The notes below the pieces were generated by a model. It did no database searches. It saw only the letters and a program-made list of their open reading frames with translations, and was not told the DNA's origin. A program made the position numbers and the translations under genes. 64,000 nucleotides of DNA, taken from NCBI RefSeq assembly GCF_026420845.1, contig NZ_JAOWCB010000005.1, positions 1 to 64,000 on the forward strand. Direction: 5' to 3'. The stretch comes from Streptomyces sp. PR69. Lineage in GTDB: Bacteria > Actinomycetota > Actinomycetes > Streptomycetales > Streptomycetaceae. Positions 17,327 to 24,827 of the stretch are shown piece by piece; position 1 is the stretch's first letter, and each line of letters begins with the position of its first letter.

Positions 17327-18523
17327 ATGCCCGTCCACGACACCCCCACCGTCGACCTCGCCGCGCTCGGCGAGAACTTCACCCGCAACCCCTATCCCGT
17401 CTACGCCGCCTTACGCGCACAAGGCCCCGTCCACCGCATCCAGATGCCCGAAGGCCGCCCCGCCTGGCTGATCGTCGGCTACGAGGCCGGGCGCGCCGCG
17501 CTCGCCGATCCGCGATTGGCCAAGGACTTCCGCCAGGCCGCCCCGGACCTGGCGGTCCGGCGGATCGCCGCCGGGGTGACGATGCTCAGCGCGGACCCGC
17601 CGCTGCACACCCGGCTGCGCACGCTGGTGGCCCGGGAATTCACCCCGCGGCGCGTGGAGCGGCTCGCGCCCCGCGTGCAGGAGATCGCCGACGGCCTGCT
17701 CGACGCGATGGCCCCGGCGGGCCGGGCCGATCTGGTGGACGCCTTCGCGTTCCCGCTTCCCATCGCCGTGATCTGTGAGCTGCTGGGCGTGCCCTTCCTG
17801 GACCGCGACTCCTTCCGCGCCTGGTCCAACACGGCGCTGTCCGGGACCGACCCCCAGGACCGCGTCGACGCCTCGGCGGCGATGAAGGGGTATCTGGTCC
17901 GCCTCGTCGCGGACAAGCGGCGGCGGCCGGGCGACGACCTGATGAGCGCCCTGATCCATGCCGCGGACGAGGACGGTGACCGGCTCAGCGAAGACGAACT
18001 GCTGGGCATGGCCTGGCTGCTGCTGGTCGCCGGACACGAGACCACGGTCAACCTCATCTCCAACGGCGTGCTCGCGCTCCTGACCCACCCCGCGCAACTG
18101 GACGCGCTGCGAGCCGACTTCTCGCTGCTCGACGGGGCCGTGGAGGAGATGCTGCGCTATGACGGGCCGCTGGAGACGCCCACGTACCGCTTCACGACCG
18201 ACGCGTATCTGGTCGGCGACACGGTGATCCCGGGCGGCGGCGAACTGGTCCTGGTCGCGCTCGGCGACGCCGACCGCGATCCGGCGCGCTTCGCGGACCC
18301 GGACCGCTTCGACATCCGGCGCGAGAGCCGGGGGCATCTGGCCTTCGGCCACGGCATCCACTACTGCCTGGGTGCGCCGCTGGCCAGACTGGAGGCCCGG
18401 ATCGCGCTCCGCTCCCTGCTCGAACGCTTTCCGGGCCTCCGCCTGGACGCCGATCCCGAGGCCCTGACCTGGCGCCCCGGCATGCTCATCCGCGGCCCGC
18501 TGAGCCTTCCGGTCGCCTGGTGA
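17327..18523 (+). CDS. cytochrome P450 (bacterial class I) with a TTA codon
   Basis: A 398-residue soluble P450. It has the I-helix oxygen-binding motif LLVAGHETTVN, the ExxR in EEMLRYDGP, and the heme-Cys loop FGHGIHYCLGAPLARLEA. It resembles the CYP105/CYP107 type, hydroxylating a small molecule with electrons from a separate ferredoxin. ATG 17327 has AAGGAGG in good position. Codon 29 (17411-17413) is TTA, the rare Leu codon read only by the bldA tRNA in Streptomyces, which implies developmental control of translation. No ferredoxin gene is adjacent. Confidence 0.93.
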   Translation: MPVHDTPTVDLAALGENFTRNPYPVYAALRAQGPVHRIQMPEGRPAWLIVGYEAGRAALADPRLAKDFRQAAPDLAVRRIAAGVTMLSADPPLHTRLRTLVAREFTPRRVERLAPRVQEIADGLLDAMAPAGRADLVDAFAFPLPIAVICELLGVPFLDRDSFRAWSNTALSGTDPQDRVDASAAMKGYLVRLVADKRRRPGDDLMSALIHAADEDGDRLSEDELLGMAWLLLVAGHETTVNLISNGVLALLTHPAQLDALRADFSLLDGAVEEMLRYDGPLETPTYRFTTDAYLVGDTVIPGGGELVLVALGDADRDPARFADPDRFDIRRESRGHLAFGHGIHYCLGAPLARLEARIALRSLLERFPGLRLDADPEALTWRPGMLIRGPLSLPVAW

Positions 18524-18911
18524 CCGACCCGCCCGCCCCTTCGGGCCAACGGCCCGCATCGCCGCCCCGGCATCGGGACCCACTGCGAGCTGCTCCAGCA
18601 CCCCTGCCGCGGGGGCCTCGGCCGACACGGCGCTCCCTCCGATCGCCCCCGCGGGTTTCCCGACCCGACCGCGCCCGCGACCACCTGGGCGGCCCGGGCC
18701 ACGGGGCTGTGACGAGTTTCCCCGGCGGTATGCCGCCGGGCCTCGCTGCCCTGGCCGCCGGGCCGCGGCCCGCTCTGGGCCCCTGTCGTCGCGCCGTCCG
18801 CCCGGCCGCGACTGCCCGGCCCGCCCCGGGCCACAGGGCTGTGGCGAGGCCCCCGGCCCCCCGGCCGCCCGGACCCGCCGCCGCAGGCGGCAGCGCGCCG
18901 CTACCGGGACT
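18524..18911. other. intergenic region between P450 and transposon
   Basis: No credible gene. It contains a perfect hairpin CCCGGCGG-TATG-CCGCCGGG (18721-18740) and an imperfect direct repeat of about 20 bp beginning GGGCCACGGGGCTGTG (about 18695) and GGGCCACAGGGCTGTG (about 18829). Composition is extremely GC-rich. It may hold the P450 terminator. Confidence 0.45.
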
Positions 18912-18951
18912 AATCGCAGTGCTCCCCCGTTTACGGGGGAGCACTGCGATT
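18912..18951. repeat. left-end hairpin of the IS element
   Basis: A perfect inverted repeat with 19-bp arms (18912-18930 and 18933-18951, starting AATCGCAGTGCTCCCCCGT) and a two-base TT spacer. It lies 27 bp beyond the tnpA stop. It can be the subterminal hairpin recognised by TnpA, a transcription terminator for tnpA, or both. A second small stem AGAGC-T-GCTCT follows at 18955-18965. Confidence 0.75.
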
Positions 18952-18978
18952 CTGAGAGCTGCTCTGACAGATCGCAGA

Positions 18979-19395
18979 TCAGAGCGGGCGATTTTGCTGC
19001 TCGATGTACTGACGGACGATCGACAGCGGAGCCCCGCCGACCGATCCGGCGAAGTAGGAGCCGGACCACAGCCGTTGCGCCCGCCAGTAGTGCCGGACCA
19101 GTTCCGGGTATTCCTGGCGGAGCCTGCGGGAGCTGACGCCCTTGAGGCTGTTGACCAGCTTGGAGACAGCGACCTTGGGCGGGAAGTTCACGAGCAGGTG
19201 AACGTGGTTGTTCTCGCCGTTGAACTCCACCAGTTCGCATTCGAAGTCGGCGCAGACGGCCCGCATGATCTCCTCCATGCGCGTCAGGTGTGCGTCGTTG
19301 AACACCTTGTGCCGGTACTTCGTCACGAAGACCAAGTGCGCGTGCATGGCGAACGCACAGTGTCTCCCTGTCCTGATGTTCTGATAATCAGTCAT
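18979..19395 (-). CDS. tnpA: IS200-type HUH (Y1) transposase TnpA
   Basis: A 138-residue Y1 transposase: N-terminal HAHLVFVTKYRHKVF, the HUH metal motif ENNHVHLLVNFPP, and the catalytic Tyr in the C-terminal helix (SIVRQYIEQQ) preceded by SGSYFAGSVGG. Length and motifs match intact IS200/IS605 TnpA. ATG 19395 has no ribosome site, but a TACAGT hexamer (complement of 19402-19407) lies 6 nt upstream, so the transcript is probably leaderless and starts almost at the tnpB start codon. Confidence 0.93.
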   Translation of the reverse strand: MTDYQNIRTGRHCAFAMHAHLVFVTKYRHKVFNDAHLTRMEEIMRAVCADFECELVEFNGENNHVHLLVNFPPKVAVSKLVNSLKGVSSRRLRQEYPELVRHYWRAQRLWSGSYFAGSVGGAPLSIVRQYIEQQNRPL

Positions 19396-19409
19396 AAACC
19401 AACTGTAGT

Positions 19410-20642
19410 ATGGTGATCGTCGTGCAGCTCAGGTACGCCTTCCGGATGTACCCGAACAGTCCCCAGCGCTCGGCGCTGGCCAGGGCGTTCGGGTGCGCCA
19501 GGGTGGTCTACAACGACGCGCTTCGCGCTCGTGAGACCGCCCGCACCGCCGGCGAAGCGTTCCCGAAGACCGGCGATCTGTCCTAGCTGCTGATCACCGA
19601 GGCGAAGAAGACCGAGGAGCGGGCCTGGCTCGGGGAGGTATCCGCCGTCGTCCTGCAACAGTCCCTCCGAGACCTCGACACTGCCTATCGGAATTTCTTC
19701 GACGGGTTGAAGGGCAAGCGCCCGCGCATGGGAGCGCCCCGGCTCAAGAGCCGCAAGGACAATCGGCAGGCCGTACGGTTCACCGCCAACGCCCGCTGGA
19801 AGATCACCACCGGCGGTGACCTGTCGCTGCCGAAGATCGGCGATGTGCGGGTGAAGTGGTCCCGACCCCTGCCCTCCACACCGTCCACGGTGACCGTGAT
19901 CAAGGACGCGGCCGGAAGGTACTTCTGTTCCTTCGTCATCGAGACCGAGGCGGACGAGACGCTGCCCGAGATGGCCGCCCAGGTCGGCATCGACCTGGGC
20001 CTGTCTCACTTCGCGATCCTGTCGGACGGCACGAAGATCGACAGTCCGCGTTTCCTGCGCCGGGCTCAGAAACGCCTCAAGCGCGCACAACAAGCCCTCA
20101 ACCGCAAGGCCAAGGGCAGCAACAACCGAGGAAAGGCCCGGCTCAAGGTCGCCCGCGCTCACGTGAAGGTGGCCGACGCACGGCGCGAGTTCCACCACCA
20201 GCTCTCAACGAAGATCATCCGTGAGAACCAAGCGGTTGCCGTTGAGGACCTGGCGGTCAAGGGACTCGCCCGTACACGCCTGGCCAAGTTTATCCACGAC
20301 GCCGGATGGTCGGCGTTCATCGGGATGCTGGAATACAAGGCCGCCCGGTACGGGCGCACCATCGTCAAGATCGGCCGGTTCGAGCCGACGTCTCAGGTGT
20401 GCTCGCAGTGCGGCGTCGAGGACGGCCCCAAGCCCCTCCACGTCCGCGTGTGGGAGTGCGGAGCCTGCGGGGCCATCCTCGATCGAGACATCAACGCGGC
20501 GGTTAACGTCGCCAAGGCGGCCGGACTGGCCGTGTCAGCCTGCGGAGCGCGGGTAAGACCGGGACTCGTCCCGGCGCAGCGCGGTGAAACAGGAACCCAC
20601 CGAGACGGTCAGCCGACCGTGGCAGGAATCCCCCGGCTTTAG
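19410..20642 (+). pseudogene. tnpB: TnpB (RNA-guided nuclease family), interrupted by in-frame TAG
   Basis: From ATG 19410 the frame reads QLRYAFRMYPNSPQRSALAR, a TnpB N-terminus, to a TAG at 19584-19586 (codon 59, in FPKTGDLS-stop-LLITEAKKT). It then stays open in the same frame to 20642. A single substitution in a sense codon, for example AAG or CAG, explains it. Downstream the RuvC-like residues are all present (Asp in GIDLGLSHFA, Glu in AVEDLAVKGLA, Asp in LDRDINAAVNVA), as is the zinc ribbon (CSQCG...CGACG). Restart at an internal codon such as TTG 19707 would lack the N-terminal RNA/DNA-recognition part. Hence a recent pseudogene, unless the TAG is read through. Confidence 0.88.
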
Positions 20643-20661
20643 CCGGGGGAGCGGAAGTCAA
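20480..20661 (+). ncRNA. predicted omega-RNA region at the tnpB 3' end
   Basis: In IS200/IS605 elements the guide RNA of TnpB overlaps the 3' end of tnpB and the transposon right end, with the guide running into flanking DNA. Here the right-end hairpin CCCCCGGC-TTTA-GCCGGGGG (20630-20649) overlaps the tnpB stop codon, and the RNA would end near 20661 with its guide in the neighbouring oxidoreductase gene. This is inferred from the family; only the hairpin is directly visible. Confidence 0.3.
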
Positions 20662-21662
20662 TCCGCCGGGATCTCCTCCAGCCGCACCGGCCGCCGCTCC
20701 CGCCGGGACAGCTCGCATGCCTCGGCGATCCGCAGAGCCGTCAGCGCCTCGCGCCCGTCGCACGGGTTGTCCGCCTCGCCGCGCGCCACGCGTACGAACG
20801 CGTCCAGTTCGGCCTCGTACGCGGGGGCGAACCGCTCCAGGAAGCCGGGCCACGGCTTGTCCGCGCGGGGCGGGCCCTGGGGCTCGGTGGAGGTGATGGG
20901 GGTGCGGTCGTCGAGGCCGACCGCCACCTGGTCCAGCTCGCCCGCCAGCTCCATCCGCACGTCGTAGCCCGCGCCGTTGCACCGTGTGGCCGTCGCCGTG
21001 GCCAGCGCGCCGTCGTCCAGGGTGAGCAGCGCGGCCGCGGTGTCCACGTCGCCGGCCTCACGGAACATCGCGGGGCCGGCGTCGGAGCCATACGCGTACA
21101 CCTCGACGACCTCGCGACCGGTCACCCACCGCAGGATGTCGAAGTCATGTACCAGGCAGTCCCGGTACAGGCCGCCGGAGAGCGGCAGATACGCGGCGGG
21201 CGGCGGCGCGGGGTCGGAGGTGACGGCCCGTACGGTGTGCAGCCGGCCGAGCCGGCCGGAGCGCACCAGCTCGCGTGCGGCTGTGTACCCCGCGTCGAAG
21301 CGGCGCATAAAGCCGAGCTGGAGGAGCGTGCCCGCGCTCTCCACCTCGTTCAGCGCGGCCAGCGTGCCCGGCAGATCGAGGGCGATCGGCTTCTCGCAGA
21401 AGGCAGGCAGCCCGGCCCGCGCGGCGCGGGCGATCAGTTCGGCGTGTGCGGCGGTGGCGGAGGCGATGACCACCGCGTCCACGCCCCACGTGAAGATCTC
21501 GTCCGGCCCTGGGGCCGCCGTCGCCCCGGTGCGTTCGGCGACCTGGGCCGCGCGTCCCGCGTCCGTGTCCGCCACGACCAGGGAGCCCACATCCCGGTGG
21601 CGGCTGAGCACGCCCGCGTGGAAGCTCCCGATACGTCCCGTTCCGATGAGTCCGATGCGCAT
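20658..21662 (-). CDS. Gfo/Idh/MocA-family oxidoreductase (inositol-dehydrogenase-like)
   Basis: A 334-residue NAD(P)-dependent dehydrogenase: Rossmann motif GLIGTGRIGSFHA at residue 4, EKPIALD hexose-dehydrogenase motif near 95, and the catalytic segment GGLYRDCLVHDFDILRWVTG near 165. It likely oxidises a sugar or inositol taken up by the divergent ABC transporter. The TGA stop (complement of 20658-20660) lies within the terminal TCAA of the IS element, so the insertion defines or preserves the 3' end. The palindrome between this gene and gntR suggests joint repression. Confidence 0.9.
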   Translation of the reverse strand: MRIGLIGTGRIGSFHAGVLSRHRDVGSLVVADTDAGRAAQVAERTGATAAPGPDEIFTWGVDAVVIASATAAHAELIARAARAGLPAFCEKPIALDLPGTLAALNEVESAGTLLQLGFMRRFDAGYTAARELVRSGRLGRLHTVRAVTSDPAPPPAAYLPLSGGLYRDCLVHDFDILRWVTGREVVEVYAYGSDAGPAMFREAGDVDTAAALLTLDDGALATATATRCNGAGYDVRMELAGELDQVAVGLDDRTPITSTEPQGPPRADKPWPGFLERFAPAYEAELDAFVRVARGEADNPCDGREALTALRIAEACELSRRERRPVRLEEIPAD

Positions 21663-21693
21663 GCGCCTAAAGGTGATGCCCGCGATGCCATCG

Positions 21694-21714
21694 TGTCAAG
21701 ACTTTGTCCTGACA
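21694..21714. promoter_or_regulatory. GntR operator candidate, site A
   Basis: A 21-bp imperfect palindrome with arms TGTCAAGAC and GTCCTGACA around TTT (8 of 9 arm bases complementary) between the divergent oxidoreductase and gntR genes. Its complement matches site B (22574-22594) at 17 of 21 positions, which supports binding by the GntR protein between them. Confidence 0.65.
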
Positions 21715-21766
21715 ACCGAACTTCACGACTTCCCGTCAACATCCCCGCCCGACTACGCTCACCTCT

Positions 21767-22540
21767 GTGCCCAAGCAGCCCAGACACACGGCGGACGCGT
21801 CTTCGTCACTCCAGCTCAGCGTGGACCGCACCAGCCCGGTCCCGCTCTATTTCCAGCTCGCCCAGCAGCTTGAGGCGGCCATCGAACGGGGCAGTCTCAC
21901 GCCCGGCAGCCTCCTCGGCAACGAGATAGAGCTCGCGAACCGCCTCGGTCTGTCCCGCCCCACCGTCCGCCAGGCCATCCAGTCCCTTGTCGACAAGGGG
22001 CTGCTGGTGCGCCGCCGCGGGGTGGGCACCCAGGTCGTGCACAGCCAGGTCAAGCGCCCTCTGGAGCTGAGCAGCCTCTACGACGACCTGGAGGCGGCCG
22101 GCCAGCGCCCCGCCACCATCGTGCTGCGCAACGCCCTCGAACCGGCGGGCGCCGAGGCCGCGGCCGCCCTCGGCGTCCCCGAGGGCAGCGATGTCCAGCT
22201 GATCGAGCGGCTGCGCTATGCGCACGGCGAGCCGATGGCCCTGCTGCGCAACCAGCTGCCCGCCGGACTGGTCGACTGCGACAGCGAGCAGCTGGAGGTC
22301 ACCGGCCTGTACCGGATGATGCGGGCCGCGGGAATCACCCTGCACAGCGCCCGCCAGTCGGTCGGCGCGCGCGCCGCCACCGCCGCCGAGGCCGAGCTGC
22401 TCACCGAGGAGCCGGGCGCGCCGGTGCTCACCATGGGGCGTACGGCCTTCGACGACACCGGCCGGGCCGTGGAGTTCGGCACGCACATCTACCGCGCTTC
22501 GCGGTACGCCTTCGAGTTCCAGCTCCTCGTCCGCCCGTAG
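21767..22540 (+). CDS. GntR-family (HutC/UTRA) transcriptional regulator
   Basis: A 257-residue regulator: N-terminal winged helix (FQLAQQLEAAIERGSLTPGS, LGLSRPTVRQAIQSLVDKGL) and C-terminal UTRA ligand-binding domain (GDVQLIERLRYAHGEPMALL-like region through RTAFDDTGRAVEFGTHIYRA). It probably senses the sugar imported by the downstream ABC system. GTG 21767 follows TACGCT (21754-21759) by 7 nt with no ribosome site, pointing to a leaderless mRNA. Sites A and B flank it. Confidence 0.9.
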   Translation: MPKQPRHTADASSSLQLSVDRTSPVPLYFQLAQQLEAAIERGSLTPGSLLGNEIELANRLGLSRPTVRQAIQSLVDKGLLVRRRGVGTQVVHSQVKRPLELSSLYDDLEAAGQRPATIVLRNALEPAGAEAAAALGVPEGSDVQLIERLRYAHGEPMALLRNQLPAGLVDCDSEQLEVTGLYRMMRAAGITLHSARQSVGARAATAAEAELLTEEPGAPVLTMGRTAFDDTGRAVEFGTHIYRASRYAFEFQLLVRP

Positions 22541-22573
22541 GGGCGTCACCGTCTCGGCCATTCCGCGTCAGAA

Positions 22574-22617
22574 TGTTCGGACAAAGTATTGACGGCTCGG
22601 GGTCGCCTGCGTAGAAA
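22574..22617 (+). promoter_or_regulatory. sugar-transport promoter with GntR operator site B
   Basis: Site B (22574-22594) begins TGTTCGGACAAAG and ends with TTGACG, which doubles as a -35 hexamer (22589-22594). A 17-bp spacer leads to TAGAAA (22612-22617) as -10. An operator overlapping the -35 box is a classic repression layout. The site matches the complement of site A at 17 of 21 positions. Confidence 0.65.
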
Positions 22618-22665
22618 CTCTCCTCAGCCGCCACAGGGCGGCCGGGAGAGAAGGCGGGACCCACC

Positions 22666-23697
22666 ATGCGCAATGTCCGAACAGCCCTGAGACCCCATCG
22701 AGCCCGTACGGCAGCAGCCCTGCTCGCCGCACTCGCACTCGCCGCGACCGCCGGATGCAGCAGCTCCGGCGGCAAGGCGGCCGACGACAAGCCCTCCGAC
22801 GGCGCGGCGGCCGGCGGCGGCAAGCCCGCCGCCACCGAGCGAATGAAGATCGCGATGGTCACCCACTCCGGCGAGGGCGACACCTTCTGGGACATCGTCC
22901 AGAGCGGCGCGAAGGTCGCCGCGGGCAAGGACAATGTCGAGTTCCTGTACGCCGCCAACAAGGAGGGCAAGGAACAGGCCCAGCTCGTCCAGACCTATAT
23001 CGACCAGAAGGTCGACGGAATCGTGGTCACCCTCGCCAAGCCGGAGGCCATGCAGGACGTCGTCAAGAAGGCCGTCGCCGCGGGCATCCCCGTCGTCACC
23101 ATCAACTCCGGAGCGGAGTTCTCCGAGGAGCTGGGCGCGCTCGCCCATATCGGCCAGGACGAGTCCGTGGCGGGCGAGGCCGTCGGCGAGGAGCTCAACA
23201 GACGCGGCAAGAAGAAAGCTCTCTGCGTGATCCACGAGCAGGGCAACGTCTCCCTCGAAGCCCGCTGCGCCGGAGTGAAGAAGACCTTCCAGGGCACGGT
23301 GGAGAACCTCAACGTCGAGGGTGTCAATATGCCCGCCTCCACCTCCTCCATCGAGGCCAAGCTGCAGAGCTCCAAGGACATCGACGCCGTCGTCACGCTG
23401 GGCGCGCCCTTCGCCGCCGCCTGTGTCCAGGCCAAGAACGGCGCGGGCTCCACGGCCGAGATCAACACCTTTGACCTCAACGCCGAGGTGGTCAGACAGC
23501 TCAAGGCCAAGGAGATCGGCTTCGCCGTAGACCAGCAGCCCTACCTCCAGGGCTATCTCGCCGTCGACGAACTCTGGCTCCACAAGGTCAACGGCAATGT
23601 GATCGGCGGCGGCAAGCCGGTGCTGACCGGGCCCGCCCTGATCACCGAGAAGGACGTGCCGGCGCTGGAGAAGCTCACGGCCGACGGCACCCGATGA
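22666..23697 (+). CDS. sugar ABC transporter substrate-binding lipoprotein
   Basis: A 343-residue periplasmic-binding-protein-like (ribose/inositol type, Peripla_BP_4) lipoprotein: signal peptide with n-region Arg, hydrophobic core AALLAALALAATAGC and lipobox Cys near residue 31, a Ser/Gly/Lys linker, then the binding domain (KIAMVTHSGEGDTFWDIVQS, IVVTLAKPEAM, VDQQPYLQGYLAVDELW). The sugar-binding partner of the permease and ATPase downstream. Its stop overlaps ATG 23694. A close paralogue follows directly. Confidence 0.93.
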   Translation: MRNVRTALRPHRARTAAALLAALALAATAGCSSSGGKAADDKPSDGAAAGGGKPAATERMKIAMVTHSGEGDTFWDIVQSGAKVAAGKDNVEFLYAANKEGKEQAQLVQTYIDQKVDGIVVTLAKPEAMQDVVKKAVAAGIPVVTINSGAEFSEELGALAHIGQDESVAGEAVGEELNRRGKKKALCVIHEQGNVSLEARCAGVKKTFQGTVENLNVEGVNMPASTSSIEAKLQSSKDIDAVVTLGAPFAAACVQAKNGAGSTAEINTFDLNAEVVRQLKAKEIGFAVDQQPYLQGYLAVDELWLHKVNGNVIGGGKPVLTGPALITEKDVPALEKLTADGTR

Positions 23698-23813
23698 CCG
23701 CGCTCACCATCGCCGTGAACCATACTTGGGCGGCCGGACCGGGGCGATTCGACCACCGGCCGCACCGAGAAGCACAGGCCGTCAAGGTCGCACAGCAAGA
23801 AGGGCACGGCGTC

Positions 23814-24827
23814 GTGGCAAGGGCAAGGACAGGGGTACGCGCGCTCGGCGCGGTGCTCGCGGCGGTACTCGGAGCCACCCTCACCGCATGCAGCAGCACC
23901 GGCGGCAAGCGCGCCGAGGACGCCCGCAAGGCGCAGCAGGCCGCCGGGCGGGCCGCCGTCACCACCCCCCGGTGGACCTTCGCCATGGTCACCCACTCCG
24001 GGGACGGCGACACCTTCTGGGACATCGTGCAGAGCGGGGCCAAGCAGGCCGCCGCCAAGGACAACATCGACTTCCTGTACGCGCACAGCGACGAGGGACA
24101 GCAGCAGGCGCAGCTCGTCCAGTCGTACATCGACAAGGACGTCGACGGCCTGATCGTCACGCTCGCCAAGCCCGATGCGATGAAGTCCGTCGTCAGCAAG
24201 GCCGTCGCCGCAGGCATCCCGGTGATCACCGTGAACTCCGGGTCCGCCGAGTCGAAGGAGCTGGGCGCCCTCACCCATGTCGGCCAGGACGAGACGATCG
24301 CCGGCGAGGCCGTCGGCGACGAGCTTGACCGGCGCGGGAAGAAAAAGGCCCTGTGCGTGCTGCACGAGCAGGGCAACGTCGGCCATGAGCAGCGCTGCGC
24401 CGGAGCGGAGAAGGCCTTCGACGGCGATATGCAGAGCCTGTACGTCGAGGGGACGAACATGCCCGACGTACGGGCGGCCATCGAGGCCAAGCTGCAGTCC
24501 GACCGCTCGATCGACGCCGTCGTGACCCTGGGCGCGCCGTTCGCGGACGCCGCCGTCCAGGCCAAGCAGAGCGCGGGCAGCAAGGCCGAGATCGACACCT
24601 TTGACCTCAATGAGAAAGTCGCCACAGCCCTCCAGGCCGGATCGCTCGGCTTCGCCGTCGACCAGCAGCCCCATCTCCAGGGCTATCAGGCCGTGGATCT
24701 GCTGTGGCTCTACAAGTACAACGCCGAGGTGCTCGGCGGCGGACGTCCGGTGCTGACCGGGCCGCAGATCGTCACCCGCGACGACGCCGCCGAGCTGCGT
24801 GACTACACGGAGCGGGGAACCCGATGA
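23814..24827 (+). CDS. second sugar ABC substrate-binding lipoprotein (tandem paralogue)
   Basis: A 337-residue lipoprotein, roughly two thirds identical by eye to the preceding gene across the binding domain (MVTHSGDGDTFWDIVQSGAK, SKAVAAGIPVITVNSG, GFAVDQQPHLQGYQAVDLLW). GTG 23814 is chosen because it places a canonical signal peptide at the N-terminus (ARARTGVRALGAVL, lipobox LTAC) with AAGAAGGG upstream. The alternative ATG 23694 (ATGA overlap) would add 40 non-conserved residues before the signal. The two binding proteins may differ in ligand range while sharing one permease. Confidence 0.9.
   Translation: MARARTGVRALGAVLAAVLGATLTACSSTGGKRAEDARKAQQAAGRAAVTTPRWTFAMVTHSGDGDTFWDIVQSGAKQAAAKDNIDFLYAHSDEGQQQAQLVQSYIDKDVDGLIVTLAKPDAMKSVVSKAVAAGIPVITVNSGSAESKELGALTHVGQDETIAGEAVGDELDRRGKKKALCVLHEQGNVGHEQRCAGAEKAFDGDMQSLYVEGTNMPDVRAAIEAKLQSDRSIDAVVTLGAPFADAAVQAKQSAGSKAEIDTFDLNEKVATALQAGSLGFAVDQQPHLQGYQAVDLLWLYKYNAEVLGGGRPVLTGPQIVTRDDAAELRDYTERGTR

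Larger units (their letters stand above)
18912..20661. mobile_element. IS200/IS605-type insertion sequence with broken tnpB
   Basis: Divergent tnpA (minus) and tnpB (plus) are bounded by subterminal hairpins: a 19-bp-arm hairpin on the left (18912-18951) and CCCCCGGC-TTTA-GCCGGGGG on the right (20630-20649). There are no terminal inverted repeats and no obvious target duplication, as expected for single-strand HUH transposition. The right end runs to TCAA (20658-20661), the same tetranucleotide as the right cleavage site of the well-studied IS608. The exact left boundary cannot be placed from one copy and may be several bases upstream of 18912. TnpA looks intact; TnpB has an in-frame TAG. Confidence 0.85.

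Noticed and set aside
17327..18523. Biosynthetic gene cluster around the P450
   Set aside because: No PKS, NRPS, terpene or RiPP genes, tailoring set or ferredoxin is next to either P450; isolated P450s are common in Streptomyces.
18520..19416. 298-residue plus-strand frame across the P450/transposon gap
   Set aside because: It is low-complexity Pro/Arg/Ala in its first half and antisense to tnpA in its second; no ribosome site or domain.
23694..23813. N-terminal extension of the second sugar-binding protein from the ATGA overlap
   Set aside because: It would place 40 hydrophilic residues before a clear lipoprotein signal peptide; GTG 23814 has its own ribosome site. Kept as an alternative in the entry.
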